Part shown: piece by piece, positions 16,889 to 26,870 of the stretch
Position numbering within the stretch: the first letter of the stretch is position 1
How the letters are laid out: every line of letters starts with the position of its first letter
NCBI RefSeq assembly: GCF_024055725.1
Contig: NZ_JAMXMX010000004.1
Coordinates: forward strand, 335,328-399,327
Source: Actinoallomurus spadix
GTDB lineage: Bacteria; Actinomycetota; Actinomycetes; Streptosporangiales; Streptosporangiaceae
DNA: 64,000 nt
Direction of reading: 5' to 3'
Position numbers and translations under genes: made by a program
Notes under the pieces: generated by a model
Told to the model about the DNA's origin: nothing
Database searches by the model: none
The model's input: the letters and a program-made list of their open reading frames with translations, nothing else

Positions 16889-17691
16889 CACCGCTCCTTG
16901 ACGCGAAGCTCCGAGGCGACGTCCCGGTAGGGCACGACCGGGCCGTCGCGGCAGACCAGCCGGAGGCCGAGCTGGCAGTGGCCGCACCATCCGACGCCGC
17001 AGCGCATGTTCCGTTCGAGGGAGATCCGCACGTCGGTCAGCCCCTTGGCCTCCAGGGCCTCCGCGGTGAACCGCATCATGATCTCCGGGCCGCAGACGAA
17101 GGCCGTGGCGTTCGGCGGGTCGGCGCAGACGAGGTTTACGAGCGAGGTGATCAGCCCGACGTGCCCGCGCCAGCCGTCGTCGGCGTGGTCGACCGTCACC
17201 TCGACCCGCGCGCCCCGCTCGCGCCATTCGTCGAGTTCGGCCCGGTAGACCAGGTCGGCGGGGGTACGGGCGCCGATGAGCACGGTGATCGCGCCGTAGG
17301 ACGCGCGCCGCCGCAGCGCGTACAGCAGGGCGGGGCGCAGCGGCGCGAGCCCGATCCCTCCTCCGGCGAAGACCAGGTCCCGGCCGACCGCGTCCTCGAC
17401 GCCCCACCCGGCACCGTACGGCCCCCGGAGGCCGATCATCCGGCCGGGCGCGCTCCCGGCCAGCGCGCGGCTGACCGCGCCGACGTCGCGGACCGTCTGC
17501 TCCATGACCGTGCCGGTCCGGCTGACGGAGATGGGCGCCTCCCCGACGCCGAACGCGTACATCATCGTGAACTGGCCGGGTCGTACGGGCGGGATCGGCG
17601 CGCCGCACGGCCGCAGGACGAGCGTCGCGGTGTCGCGAGTCTCCTCCCGGCGTTCGGTCACCCGGTACGGGACCGGGGTCATGGCCGTCAT
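16888..17691 (-). CDS. hyhG: Hydrogenase gamma subunit, FAD/NAD(P)-binding oxidoreductase
   Basis: This 267-residue ferredoxin-NADP reductase-like subunit passes electrons between NAD(P)H and the Fe-S chain. An FAD-binding barrel ([11 protein letters not shown] near residue 45) is followed by the nucleotide domain ([16 protein letters not shown] near 107 and FVCGPEIMM near 200). A C-terminal [2Fe-2S] site is seen in [14 protein letters not shown] and the later Cys of RLVCRDGP. It starts at ATG 17691, overlapping the previous stop as ATGA; a second ATG three codons on is possible. It belongs to the sulfite-reductase subunit B/HydG family used by group 3b enzymes. Confidence 0.9.
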   Translation of the reverse strand: MTAMTPVPYRVTERREETRDTATLVLRPCGAPIPPVRPGQFTMMYAFGVGEAPISVSRTGTVMEQTVRDVGAVSRALAGSAPGRMIGLRGPYGAGWGVEDAVGRDLVFAGGGIGLAPLRPALLYALRRRASYGAITVLIGARTPADLVYRAELDEWRERGARVEVTVDHADDGWRGHVGLITSLVNLVCADPPNATAFVCGPEIMMRFTAEALEAKGLTDVRISLERNMRCGVGWCGHCQLGLRLVCRDGPVVPYRDVASELRVKER

Positions 17692-18168
17692 CCGTCCCGT
17701 CCCCAGGGCGCGCCGTACAGGTCGAGGAGCCGCATGCGGGTGTTCTGCAGCCGGTCGAGCATGACGGCGGCGAACCGGCGCGTCAGCTCGTATCCCAGGG
17801 CGGGGTCCTCGGCGCACATCACGCGCACCGCCCTGGCGTCCAGGGCGATCGCCCGGACCGGCTCGGCCGCGAGCGCCCCGAACCGCCAGGCGTACGGCGG
17901 GAAGAGCCACGACCAGCCGAGCACGGTGCCCCGCCCGAGCGTCTCGACGATCACGGGGCCGCGGCCCGGGATGTGCAGGTCGAGGGTGACCCGGCCGGCC
18001 TGGATCAGCCAGAACCGGTCCGCGCTGCGGCCCTCCTCGAACAGGCGGTGCCCGGCGGGGACCTGGACGTACCGCGCGACCTCCGCCAGCCGGTCGACCT
18101 GGTCTTCCGGCAGTCCCCGGGCGAAGGCGTGCGCGGCCAGTGCGGAGCGCGGCACCGCGGTCGTTCGT

Positions 18169-18176
<8 letters not shown>
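17688..18176 (-). CDS. Cyclic-nucleotide-binding domain protein without DNA-binding domain
   Basis: This 162-residue protein is a single Crp/Fnr-type cNMP-binding fold (about residues 20-135: [41 protein letters not shown]). It ends with the long C-helix and has no helix-turn-helix. The usual phosphate cassette is replaced by LGWSWLFPP, so cAMP binding is uncertain. It lies inside the hydrogenase operon, between and overlapping the beta and gamma subunit genes (8 bp and 4 bp overlaps). It is therefore co-translated with them and may act as an allosteric or redox-sensing accessory. Confidence 0.85.
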
Positions 18177-19275
<1,099 letters not shown>

Positions 19276-19333
19276 GCGCACGCCTCCTCACCGACGAGCC
19301 CCCTCCTTTCCAGCCTCGGCCCGGGGTCCGGCC

Positions 19334-19384
19334 GGGACTAGGGCCCGAAGTCCCTCCCGCCCGGGCCGCTCGGTCCGAAGGCCC
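19334..19384 (-). promoter_or_regulatory. DosR-like boxes upstream of the hydrogenase operon
   Basis: The stretch at 19334-19354 can be read as two overlapping boxes, GGGACTAGGGCCC and (other strand) GGGACTTCGGGCCC; the outer arms GGGACT/AGTCCC are perfect inverted repeats. A weaker third site, GGGCCTTCGGACC on the minus strand, is at 19372-19384. They lie 60-110 bp ahead of hyhB. DosR control of the group 3b hydrogenase is known in Mycobacterium smegmatis; here it is inference. Confidence 0.6.
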
Positions 19385-19421
19385 AATCCAGGGAGCCCGG
19401 TTCGTGGTCGATCGGGCCGGG

Positions 19422-22025
19422 TCAGCGAAGCCGGCGGAGGTGGGGATCCCAGTGCCGGGCCGGGACGACCCGGACCCGCGCGCCGGCGACCACGACGCCC
19501 GCGGGCCGGGCGATGACGGGGTCCAGGTCGACCTCGGCGATGTCCGGGTGGTCGTCGGCGAGCCGGGACAGGCGCAGCAGGACGTCCTCGACCGCGGCGG
19601 TGTCCACCACGGGCGCGCCGTGGTGGCCGAACAGCAGGGGCGCGCCGCGTACCGAGCGGATCAGCTCGGCGGCGTCCACGTCGGTGAGCGGGGTGAGCCG
19701 GGCGGCCCGGTCGCCGAGCACCTCCGTGGCCGCCCCGCCCAGGCCGAAGACGACCAGGGGCCCGAAGACCGGCTCCTGCACGATCCCGCACCGGAGCTCC
19801 ACCTCCCCGGTGGCCGTCCGCCGCGCGCCGGCGGAGGGTTCCGGGCCGGGACCCGCCGGGGGCAGCCCGTAGGCAGCCAGGAGCTCCGGCACGTCGGCGG
19901 GCGGGAGCGGGCCGCCCTCCGGGGACTCGTCGAGGAAGCGGCGGATGATCCGGGTGACCGTGTCCTCCCGGACGTCGGGAAGAACGGGTTCGCTCCCGGC
20001 CGGGCGTTCGAGCCACCGGCCGTGGGAGCGGGCGTGGCCGAGTGCGCGGGCCGCGTCCTCGGGGAAGGCGTACGAGGGGACGCGGCGTCCGCCGGGCCCG
20101 TACCGTACGCGCACCGACTCGGGCTGGCCGAGGACGACCGCCGTGAACGGCTTGGCGGCTCCTCCGGCCGCGACGGCGGCGGTCAGGTCGGAGAGGGCCG
20201 TGGGGACGACCAGGGCGAGGACGGCGTCCACCCCGTCGTCGGCGGCGACCAGGTCCAGGCAGCGCGTGAACCGTTCGGGGTCGATCGCCGCGGTCGTGTC
20301 GACCGGGCCGGCGCAGGCGGCCCCGCGCGGCAGCAGCCGCGTCAGCCTGCGGACGGTCTCCTCGCTCAGCGCCGCGGTGGTCAGGCCGACGTCGGCGCAG
20401 GCGTCGGCGGCCAGCACGCCCGCCCCTCCGGCGTTCGCGACGATCGCGACCCGGTCCCCGGCCGGTACCGGCTGGTGGGCGAGCAGGGCGGCGGTGTCGA
20501 GCAGTTCGCCGAGGCCGTGCGTCGCGGTGATTCCCGCCTGCCGGAACAGCGCCTCCTGGGTCACCGCCGAGGTCGGTCCGGCCGCGTGGGAGGTTGCCGC
20601 CCGCCGCCCGGCCGCCGACCGTCCCGCGACGACGGTGAGCAGCGGCACGCGGCGGCCGACGCGCCGGGCGGTCCGCGCGAACTTGCGCGGGTTGCCGTAC
20701 GACTCGACGTGCAGGACGCCCAGCCGCGTCGCCGGGTCGGCCTCCCACCACAGCAGGAGATCGTTGCTGCTGACGTCGTACTTGTCGCCGACCGAGGCGA
20801 AGGACGACACGCCGACGTCCAGCCGGGACAGGTGGTCCCGCAGCGCGATGCCGACGCCGCCGGACTGCGCGACGATCCCGGCCGCGCCGGGCCGCACCGG
20901 GAGCGCGGCGAACGTCGCGTCGAGCCGTACGGCGCTGTTGGCGACGCCGTGGCTGCCGGGCCCCACCAGCCGCATGCCGTACCGTCGGCAGGTCGCGAGC
21001 AGGGCGGGACCGTCCCCGCCCGGCGTGATCACCACGAGGGCCCGCACGCCCCGCCGCCCGCACTCCTCCGCGACCTCGGCCAGGGACTCCGGCGGCACCG
21101 CGAGCACGGCGAGTTCCGGGGCCTCCGGCAGGGCGGCCACCGAGGGCGCGCACGGCACGCCCGCGAGCCGGGTCCCCGCCCGGGGGTCCACCACGGACAC
21201 CGCGCCCGGGAAACGCCCGGAGACCAGGGTGCGCAGGATCGCCCCGCCGGCCGGTCCGGCGCCGACGACCGCGATGGACGCCGGGCAGAGCAGGTGGCGC
21301 AGGCTGGCGACGTCCGCGGAACGCTCCCGCTCGGCGACCGCGTCGAGGTACCGCCCGTCCAGCGTCAGCGGCATCCGCACGTCGACCACGCCGCCCGCGA
21401 CGCCGCGCTCGACGGTGAGCCCCGCGGAGGCGAAGACGCGCAGCATCACGGCGTTCTGCAGCAGGGTGTCGGCGCGGAACTCACGGACGCCGCGCGCGCG
21501 GGCCAGCGACACCAGGTGTTCCAGCAGCAGCGTGCCGACGCCGCGGTGGTGCATCGCGTCCGCGACGGCGAGCGCGATCTCCGCGGCGCCGGGAACGCCG
21601 GCGGGCTCGTAGTTCGCGACGCCGATGAGGTCCTCGCCCAGCCAGGCGCCGAGGACGGCGTGGTCCGGGCCGGGCGCGCGGCACAGGCGCTCGGAGGTCT
21701 CGTCGGCGAGGCGCGGGCTGAGGCCGAAGAAGCGCAGGTAAAGGTTGTCCGGTGACATGCCGCGGTGCAGGTCCCGGACGGCGGCGAGGTCTCCGGGGCC
21801 GATCTGCCGGATCCGGACCGCCGTGCCGTCGATGAGCAGCGCGAACGCCGGCTCGTCGGGCGGTCGCCCGGGGACGGGGACCGGTGCGGCCGCGGCGGCG
21901 TGCTCCACCGGGTGTCCGGGGACGGGGACCGGTGCGGCCGCGGCGGCGTCCTCCGGCGGGTGTCCGGGGACGCGGTCCGGTGCGGCGGCGGGGGCGTGCT
22001 CCGGCAGGCGCGCTGGTTCGACCAT
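19422..22025 (-). CDS. Bifunctional GNAT acetyltransferase / NDP-forming acyl-CoA synthetase
   Basis: This 867-residue fusion begins with a repeat-rich Ala/Pro N-terminus (residues 1-55, encoded by a 48-bp tandem repeat). A GNAT domain follows (about 60-225, acetyl-CoA loop HHRGVGTLLLEH). The rest is an acetate-CoA ligase (ADP-forming) module: Rossmann CoA-binding domain (IAVVGAGPAGGAILRTLV near 240), two flavodoxin-like ligase domains (VAQSGGVGIALRDH near 385, VANAGGAGVLAADA near 510) and a C-terminal partial ATP-grasp. Such proteins acetylate lysines of enzymes such as acetyl-CoA synthetase and are frequent in actinobacterial hypoxia regulons. The start at 22025 is the first ATG; the divergent kinase gene begins about 110 bp away. 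Confidence 0.88.
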   Translation of the reverse strand: MVEPARLPEHAPAAAPDRVPGHPPEDAAAAAPVPVPGHPVEHAAAAAPVPVPGRPPDEPAFALLIDGTAVRIRQIGPGDLAAVRDLHRGMSPDNLYLRFFGLSPRLADETSERLCRAPGPDHAVLGAWLGEDLIGVANYEPAGVPGAAEIALAVADAMHHRGVGTLLLEHLVSLARARGVREFRADTLLQNAVMLRVFASAGLTVERGVAGGVVDVRMPLTLDGRYLDAVAERERSADVASLRHLLCPASIAVVGAGPAGGAILRTLVSGRFPGAVSVVDPRAGTRLAGVPCAPSVAALPEAPELAVLAVPPESLAEVAEECGRRGVRALVVITPGGDGPALLATCRRYGMRLVGPGSHGVANSAVRLDATFAALPVRPGAAGIVAQSGGVGIALRDHLSRLDVGVSSFASVGDKYDVSSNDLLLWWEADPATRLGVLHVESYGNPRKFARTARRVGRRVPLLTVVAGRSAAGRRAATSHAAGPTSAVTQEALFRQAGITATHGLGELLDTAALLAHQPVPAGDRVAIVANAGGAGVLAADACADVGLTTAALSEETVRRLTRLLPRGAACAGPVDTTAAIDPERFTRCLDLVAADDGVDAVLALVVPTALSDLTAAVAAGGAAKPFTAVVLGQPESVRVRYGPGGRRVPSYAFPEDAARALGHARSHGRWLERPAGSEPVLPDVREDTVTRIIRRFLDESPEGGPLPPADVPELLAAYGLPPAGPGPEPSAGARRTATGEVELRCGIVQEPVFGPLVVFGLGGAATEVLGDRAARLTPLTDVDAAELIRSVRGAPLLFGHHGAPVVDTAAVEDVLLRLSRLADDHPDIAEVDLDPVIARPAGVVVAGARVRVVPARHWDPHLRRLR
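21867..22010 (-). repeat. 48-bp tandem repeat, three units, in the GNAT/CoA-ligase N-terminus
   Basis: Three units starting at 21867, 21915 and 21963 share the core GGGGACGGGGACCGGTGCGG with small changes. They encode a 16-residue repeat of the form EHAAAAAPVPVPGHP. The repeat is in frame and upstream of the GNAT fold, so copy number could vary without breaking the enzyme. Confidence 0.9.
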
Positions 22026-22083
22026 GTCTCACAGCCTCGACCGGCCGGAACCTCCCCGGAAAGGGCTCAAGGCCATCTCTCCG

Positions 22084-22098
22084 GGGGACCGACGCCCC
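22084..22098. promoter_or_regulatory. DosR-like box between GNAT and kinase genes
   Basis: GGGGACCGACGCCCC resembles the other GGGAC..GNCCC sites of this block. It lies between the divergent starts at 22025 and 22135, about 40 bp before the kinase gene. Confidence 0.4.
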
Positions 22099-22134
22099 TG
22101 TTCGGCCCGCGTCCTCCCGCGCGAGGCTGCGACC

Positions 22135-23622
22135 ATGGGGACCTGGGGTACGGACGTCGCCGAGACGCATTCGGGCGTCGTGTTCTTCTTCGGAGACCGC
22201 GCCTACAAACTCAAGAAGCCGGTCGACCTCGGCTTCCTGGACTTCTCCACCCGCGAGCTGCGCGAACGCGCGTGTCACCGCGAGGTCGACCTGAACCGCC
22301 GGTTCGCGCCCGACGTGTACCTGGGCGTCGCCGACGTGAGCATGCCGCCGGGGACGCCGCGCGACCACCTCGTCGTCATGCGCCGGATGCCCGCCGACCG
22401 CCGCCTGTCCGATCTCGTCCGGGCGCACGCCCCGGTCGACGACGCCCTGCGGGCGGTCGCGCGCCTGCTCGCCCGCGCCCACGCCGCCTCCCCGCACACG
22501 GCCGCGATCTCCGCCGAGGGGAGCCGGGACGCCCTGTGCGCCCGGTGGACCGCGAGCTTCGACCAGGTTCGCCCGTTTCACGGGCGCGCCATCGACGCCG
22601 ACGACGCCGCGGAGGTGGAGCGCCTGACGCTGCGCTTCCTGGAGTTCCGGGAGCCGCTGTTCGACGCCCGGATCCGCGAGGGGCGCGTGGTCGACGGGCA
22701 CGGCGACCTGATGGCCGACGACATCTTCTGCCTCGACGACGGTCCCCGCGTGCTGGACTGCCTTGACTTCGACGACCGCCTGCGGTGGCTCGACGGCCTC
22801 GACGACGCCGCGTTCCTCGCCATGGACCTGGAACGCCTCGGCTCGCCGGATCTCGCCCGGCGCTTCGTCTCCTGGTACGCCGAGTACGCCGACGACCCGG
22901 CCCCGCCGTCGCTGCGGCACCACTACGTGGCCTACCGCGCGTTCGTCCGCGCCAAGGTCGCGTGCCTCCGCTGGGACCAGGGCGACACCCGCGCGGCCGG
23001 GGACGCCGGCCGGTACACCGAGATCGCGCTGCGGCACCTGAACGCCGGCTCGGTCGGCCTGATCCTGGTCGGCGGTCTGCCCGGAACCGGCAAGAGCGCC
23101 CTCAGCGAGGCCCTCGGCGACCGCCTCGGCCACACCGTCCTGAACAGCGATCGCGTCCGTAAGGAACTCGCCGAGCTGTCCCCCGAGACGCCTGCCCGGG
23201 CCCCGTACGGCACGGGCCTCTACGACGCCTCCTGGACCCGCCGCACGTACACCGAGCTCCTCGACCGCGCCGCGCGGCTGCTCTCCTACGGCGAGTCCGT
23301 CATCGTCGACGCCTCCTGGACCTCCGCGGAGCACCGGGCCGACGCCGCCCGCCTCGCCGACCGGGCGCGCGCGGACCTGGTCCAGCTGCGCTGTGACAGC
23401 CCGCTGGCCGGCGAGCGCCTGCTCACCCGCCCGCGCGGCGTGTCCGACGCCGACCCGGAGATCGCCGCGTTCATGGCCGAAGCGGCCGCCCCGTGGCCGG
23501 AGGCCGCCACCATCGACACGTCCGGGCCGGTCGGGGACGCCGTCGAACGCGCCCTGGCCGTGATCCGGCCGCACGGACCCGAGCCCGCCTGGCACCGCCT
23601 CCCGCGCCTGTCCCCGGGCTGA
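22135..23622 (+). CDS. Bifunctional aminoglycoside-phosphotransferase-like / P-loop ATPase protein
   Basis: This 495-residue protein has an N-terminal APH-like kinase fold (about residues 1-290), with VVDGHGDLMADDIF near residue 186 as the catalytic loop (HGD..xxN/D) and LDCLDFDDRLRWLD as the metal-binding segment. A C-terminal AAA/adenylate-kinase-like P-loop domain has GGLPGTGKSALS near residue 312. Its substrate is unknown; the family is common in actinobacteria beside dormancy genes. ATG 22135 begins conserved sequence with GAGG upstream. The frame is open back to 21745, and an ATG at 22024 would overlap the divergent gene start. Confidence 0.82.
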   Translation: MGTWGTDVAETHSGVVFFFGDRAYKLKKPVDLGFLDFSTRELRERACHREVDLNRRFAPDVYLGVADVSMPPGTPRDHLVVMRRMPADRRLSDLVRAHAPVDDALRAVARLLARAHAASPHTAAISAEGSRDALCARWTASFDQVRPFHGRAIDADDAAEVERLTLRFLEFREPLFDARIREGRVVDGHGDLMADDIFCLDDGPRVLDCLDFDDRLRWLDGLDDAAFLAMDLERLGSPDLARRFVSWYAEYADDPAPPSLRHHYVAYRAFVRAKVACLRWDQGDTRAAGDAGRYTEIALRHLNAGSVGLILVGGLPGTGKSALSEALGDRLGHTVLNSDRVRKELAELSPETPARAPYGTGLYDASWTRRTYTELLDRAARLLSYGESVIVDASWTSAEHRADAARLADRARADLVQLRCDSPLAGERLLTRPRGVSDADPEIAAFMAEAAAPWPEAATIDTSGPVGDAVERALAVIRPHGPEPAWHRLPRLSPG

Positions 23623-23685
23623 CCCGGGCCGCCGGGCTGACCCGGGCCGCCGGGCCGCCGGGCCTGCGACGCGTCGCGGATCGCC

Positions 23686-24207
23686 TCAGTCGTCCCCGGA
23701 GCCGAAGGCCACGGCGGAGATCTGCAGGTAGACGCCCTCGGGCTCGGGAACGAACGTGACCTTGGACAGCGCCTGCTCCTGGCCCGCGGACTCCAGGACG
23801 ACGGTGCCGTATCCCAGCATCCGGCCGAGGATCGACCGGTCGACCGTGAGGTCGGTGACCTTCGACAGCGGCATCATGTCGACCCGGCGGGTGACGATCC
23901 CGTGCACGAGCATGACCCGGACCCCGGTCACCGCGAAGAACTCGTCCGACCACTCGTACACCTTGAACAGCAGGCGGCCGAGGAAGGCGAGCCACAGGCA
24001 CCAGATCACCGTCAGCACGGTGCCCTGCGAGACGAGGCCGCTCAGCACCCCGGCCAGGATCAGGCCGGCGATCGCCTCCAGGACGTACCGCAGCAGCACC
24101 GCGGGATGACGCCGGATGATGACCGCGTCCTCCTCCTGAGGCAGCAGGTACCGCTGCAGGTGATGCGGTTCGATGTTGCGCACCATGAGGAACGTGGGGA
24201 GTCGCAC
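23686..24207 (-). CDS. PH-domain (bPH2) membrane protein
   Basis: This 173-residue protein has a short cytosolic N-terminus (RYLLPQEEDAVIIRRHPAV), two adjacent TM helices (about residues 42-80: VLEAIAGLILAGVLSGL and TVLTVIWCLWLAFLG) and a bacterial PH-like domain (WSDEFFAVTGVRVMLVHG ... VDMMPLSKVTDL). YdbS/YdbT-like proteins of this type act in envelope stress in other bacteria; the role here is unknown. It stands alone between the kinase and DUF5685 genes. Confidence 0.8.
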   Translation of the reverse strand: MRLPTFLMVRNIEPHHLQRYLLPQEEDAVIIRRHPAVLLRYVLEAIAGLILAGVLSGLVSQGTVLTVIWCLWLAFLGRLLFKVYEWSDEFFAVTGVRVMLVHGIVTRRVDMMPLSKVTDLTVDRSILGRMLGYGTVVLESAGQEQALSKVTFVPEPEGVYLQISAVAFGSGDD

Positions 24208-24246
24208 GAGCGGGACTCTACGCGGACAGGCCCCGAATGTCCCCCG

Positions 24247-25488
24247 TCAACCGCAGTCGCAGCAGCAGTCGCAGTCACAGCCGTCGCAGTCGCAGCACTC
24301 GCAACAGTTGCAGCAGTCACAGCAATCGCACCCGCCGTCGCAGGCCCGGCTGCACCAGCACCGGTCGCCACAGCCACTGTCGCGGTGGACGCTCCACGGG
24401 GGCTGCCACAGCCCGCAGGTGCAGCCGACCAGCGAACCGGCGAGGCACGCCAGGCCCCACCCGGGGCGGACGGGCGGCCGCTGCCCGGGGTGGTGCGGCC
24501 CGCCCGGCCATCCCGGAGGCGGGGGCTGCGGCCCCGGGCCGTAGGGGTGCTGCGGGCCGTACGGGTCCGGCGGGCCGTACGGGTCCGGCGGGCCGTACGG
24601 GTCCGGCGGGCCGCTGGGCCCGTACGCGGCGGGGCCGTGCGCGGCGAACGCGCGGTCGACCGAGCGGCGCACCTCACGGCCCAGCAGGGCCTTCACCAGC
24701 CGTGGGCGCTCCAGCTCCAGGTCGCCGAGGGCCAGGTGGAGGCCACGGACGGCGTCGTCGCAGTGGCGGCGCGCCTCGGCCAGGGACGTGCCGGTCGCGC
24801 GCAGCGGGTTGAACGCGCCCGAGGCCCGGTCGGCCTCGTAGTCCTCGACGGCGTCGAGGAGGTGTGCGAGGCGGCCGAAGAAGCGTCCCGCCTCGGCGAG
24901 CGTCTCCGCGTTCCGCGGCGTGCCCGCCACCACGGCGGTGTGCGCGAAGGCGGCCGCGACCGCCGTCTCCGTCGGCTCGGTCAGCTGCAGCAGGCCGAGC
25001 CCGGAGGTCGTCTCCAGGGCCGTCTGGCGGGCCACCGTGTCCCGCAGCACGCCCGGATCCAGTCCCACGGCCGTGCCGGTCCGGGCGCCCGCGGCGTCCC
25101 AGCGGCCGGCCATCCAGCCCGCGGTCGCGGCGACGAGCCGCCGGGCGTGGGCGCCGTCGCGGTCGGCGACATGGTCACGGGTCTTGCCGGCCGCGAGCAG
25201 CAACGACGTCGCGGCCGCCAGGCGGGCCCCCTCCGCGTGGGATGCGACGACGTCGGCGGTGCGCATGCCTCGCAGCGCGCACGGCCCGGCCTTGCGGTGC
25301 GGGGACCGCTCGGGGTTCTGCGCCTCCACCAGCACGGAGATCAGCAAGCCGTCGTAGTTGGTGACCAGCCGGGCCGCCTGCCCGTGCTCGTCGCGCAGCG
25401 CCAGGCACAGCCCGCACAGGTGCGCCATCCAGTCCTTGAACAGCGGCGCGCACAAGACATGACGGCAGGGCCGCACGATCCCGAACAT
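24247..25488 (-). CDS. DUF5685-family protein with Pro-Tyr repeats and a cysteine-only tail
   Basis: This 413-residue protein starts MFGIVRPCRHVLCAPLFKDW with GGGGAG upstream. Residues 1-280 are the DUF5685 domain: CRHVLC, a CGLCLALRD motif near residue 27, and an all-helical part with LLQLTEPTE and DAVEDYEADR resembling a polyprenyl-synthase-like bundle. A linker of GPPDPYGP repeats (24540-24610) follows. After a short hydrophobic patch (GLACLAGSLVGCTCGLW), the last 30 or so residues alternate Cys with Asp, Asn or Glu (CDCCDCCNCCECC and similar). This tail could chelate metals or clusters. The function of DUF5685 is unknown. Confidence 0.75.
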   Translation of the reverse strand: MFGIVRPCRHVLCAPLFKDWMAHLCGLCLALRDEHGQAARLVTNYDGLLISVLVEAQNPERSPHRKAGPCALRGMRTADVVASHAEGARLAAATSLLLAAGKTRDHVADRDGAHARRLVAATAGWMAGRWDAAGARTGTAVGLDPGVLRDTVARQTALETTSGLGLLQLTEPTETAVAAAFAHTAVVAGTPRNAETLAEAGRFFGRLAHLLDAVEDYEADRASGAFNPLRATGTSLAEARRHCDDAVRGLHLALGDLELERPRLVKALLGREVRRSVDRAFAAHGPAAYGPSGPPDPYGPPDPYGPPDPYGPQHPYGPGPQPPPPGWPGGPHHPGQRPPVRPGWGLACLAGSLVGCTCGLWQPPWSVHRDSGCGDRCWCSRACDGGCDCCDCCNCCECCDCDGCDCDCCCDCG

Positions 25489-25548
25489 CCCCGGCTCCCC
25501 CTGAGGTGATTCACGTACGGACCGGATCATCTCGCACAAACAGGCGAA

Positions 25549-26502
25549 ATGCGGGAAGAACCGCCCAGGAACGAAGATGTGTCCAACGGGCAGGTCACGG
25601 CCCTGCCCGGCGCGCTCACACACGGGGGGTGGGCGATGGGCGGCGAAGCGGAACCGGACGGGCAGGACCGGGCGGAGGAGGCGTCGCGGCCGGTCGCCCT
25701 CGAGGAGACCTTCACCCGGGTCGTCGACGAGGGGCGCCGCCGCCTGTCACGGCCCTGGCTGCCGCTGGTCGCCACCGGACTGGTCGGCGGCGTCGACATC
25801 GTGACCGGGGTACTCGCCCTCCTGCTGGTCCAACACGCCATGGCGGCGTCCCCGCTGAGCGAACTGGTCGCCGGGCTGGCCTTCTCCGTCGGCTTCATCG
25901 CCCTCACGATGGCCGGCAGCGAGCTGTTCACCGAGGACTTCCTGATCCCCGTGATGACCATCATCGCACGCCAGGCCACCTACCGCGAGCTGGTCCGGCT
26001 CTGGTCGGTCACGCTGGCCGCCAACCTCGCCGCCGGATGGATCCTGACCTACATCGTCATCGTCGGCTACCCCCGGCTGCGCCCCACCGCGATCGAGGCG
26101 GGTTCGAGCTTCATCGAGCTCGGCACCACGTGGCGCGCCCTGGCCCTGGCCGTCCTCGCCGGGGTGGTCATGACGCTGCTGACCTGGACGCAGCACTCCA
26201 GCACGTCACCCGGCGTGAAGCTCGTACCCGCGGTGACCACGGCCTTCCTGCTCGGCGGAGGCGGCCTGAACCACGTGGTGGTCGGCTCTCTGCTGATCTT
26301 CGCCGGCCTGCAGACGGGTCACGCGCCGTACGGCTACGCCGACTGGGCCGGCACCGCCGCCCTGGCAGCCGCCGGCAACATGCTGGGCGGGATCCTGCTG
26401 GTCACGACCCTGCGCCTGGCCCAGGTTCCCCGCAAGCTGGCCGACCACCGCGCCGCCTCCGCCGCCGACCGCACCGTCCGGCCAGAAGAACCCGACACCT
26501 GA
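25549..26502 (+). CDS. Formate/nitrite transporter (FNT) family membrane protein
   Basis: This pentameric anion-channel type protein has 317 residues from ATG 25549. ATG 25636, behind a GGGGG run, is an equally plausible start and removes only a polar tail. Six TM helices are visible from about residue 70 to 285, including LPLVATGLVGGVDIVTGVLALLL, LAFSVGFIALTMAGSELFTE and AGNMLGGILLVTTL. The half-helix pattern (SELFTEDF, GGGGLNHVVVGS) fits FNT pores; the central His is expected in the GLNHVV segment. Substrates in the family are formate, nitrite or hydrosulfide. It is divergent from the DUF5685 gene by 60 bp. Confidence 0.8.
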   Translation: MREEPPRNEDVSNGQVTALPGALTHGGWAMGGEAEPDGQDRAEEASRPVALEETFTRVVDEGRRRLSRPWLPLVATGLVGGVDIVTGVLALLLVQHAMAASPLSELVAGLAFSVGFIALTMAGSELFTEDFLIPVMTIIARQATYRELVRLWSVTLAANLAAGWILTYIVIVGYPRLRPTAIEAGSSFIELGTTWRALALAVLAGVVMTLLTWTQHSSTSPGVKLVPAVTTAFLLGGGGLNHVVVGSLLIFAGLQTGHAPYGYADWAGTAALAAAGNMLGGILLVTTLRLAQVPRKLADHRAASAADRTVRPEEPDT

Positions 26503-26542
26503 CCGCAGCCCGCGGCCGTCACCGACGACTCCGCCGGCGAAC

Positions 26543-26791
26543 TCACCGGAAGCGTACGACGATCCGCCCAAGGTTCTCCGGATCGGGCTCGACGTTCTTG
26601 TCCAGCTTCCTGAGGTGCGGCTGCCGCAAGAGGGCGAGCACGCGGCTCTTCAGCTTCTGGGACCCCTTGCCCGGGATGATGATCACACGCTCGGCATTCG
26701 TCTGCGCCGCCCTGAACATCATCGAGCGCACGGCCTGATCGACGTCCCGCTGACTCTTGAAGATCGGATGCAGGTCGAGCGTGAGCGTCAT
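26543..26791 (-). CDS. Small Smr-domain protein, copy 1
   Basis: This 82-residue protein is essentially one Smr (MutS2 C-terminal) domain: LTLDLHPIF corresponds to the LDLHG motif and VIIIPGKGSQKLKSRV to the HGKGxGxLR motif (here PGKGS). Smr domains nick DNA or RNA, but the catalytic-type His is replaced by Pro, so nuclease activity is doubtful. The gene is nearly identical to the copy at 31749-31997, differing in three residues (Asp/Tyr, Val/Ile twice). The frame extends upstream to 26836 without support. Confidence 0.7.
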   Translation of the reverse strand: MTLTLDLHPIFKSQRDVDQAVRSMMFRAAQTNAERVIIIPGKGSQKLKSRVLALLRQPHLRKLDKNVEPDPENLGRIVVRFR

Positions 26792-26870
26792 GACTCTCCT
26801 TGTCCCCCGTGCCCTGGCTGTGGCCGTAACCGTCACCCATACCTACGGTCGGAGACCCGATCGGGTTCAC
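26543..26870. repeat. Long direct repeat, left copy (partner 31749-32076)
   Basis: The Smr gene and part of its upstream region (for example GATCCGATCGGGTTCA-like sequence near 26860 and 32060) recur in the same orientation about 5.2 kb to the right. Identity is nearly complete within the gene and weaker outside it. The two copies bracket a 4.7-kb island of lower-GC biosynthetic genes. Confidence 0.85.
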
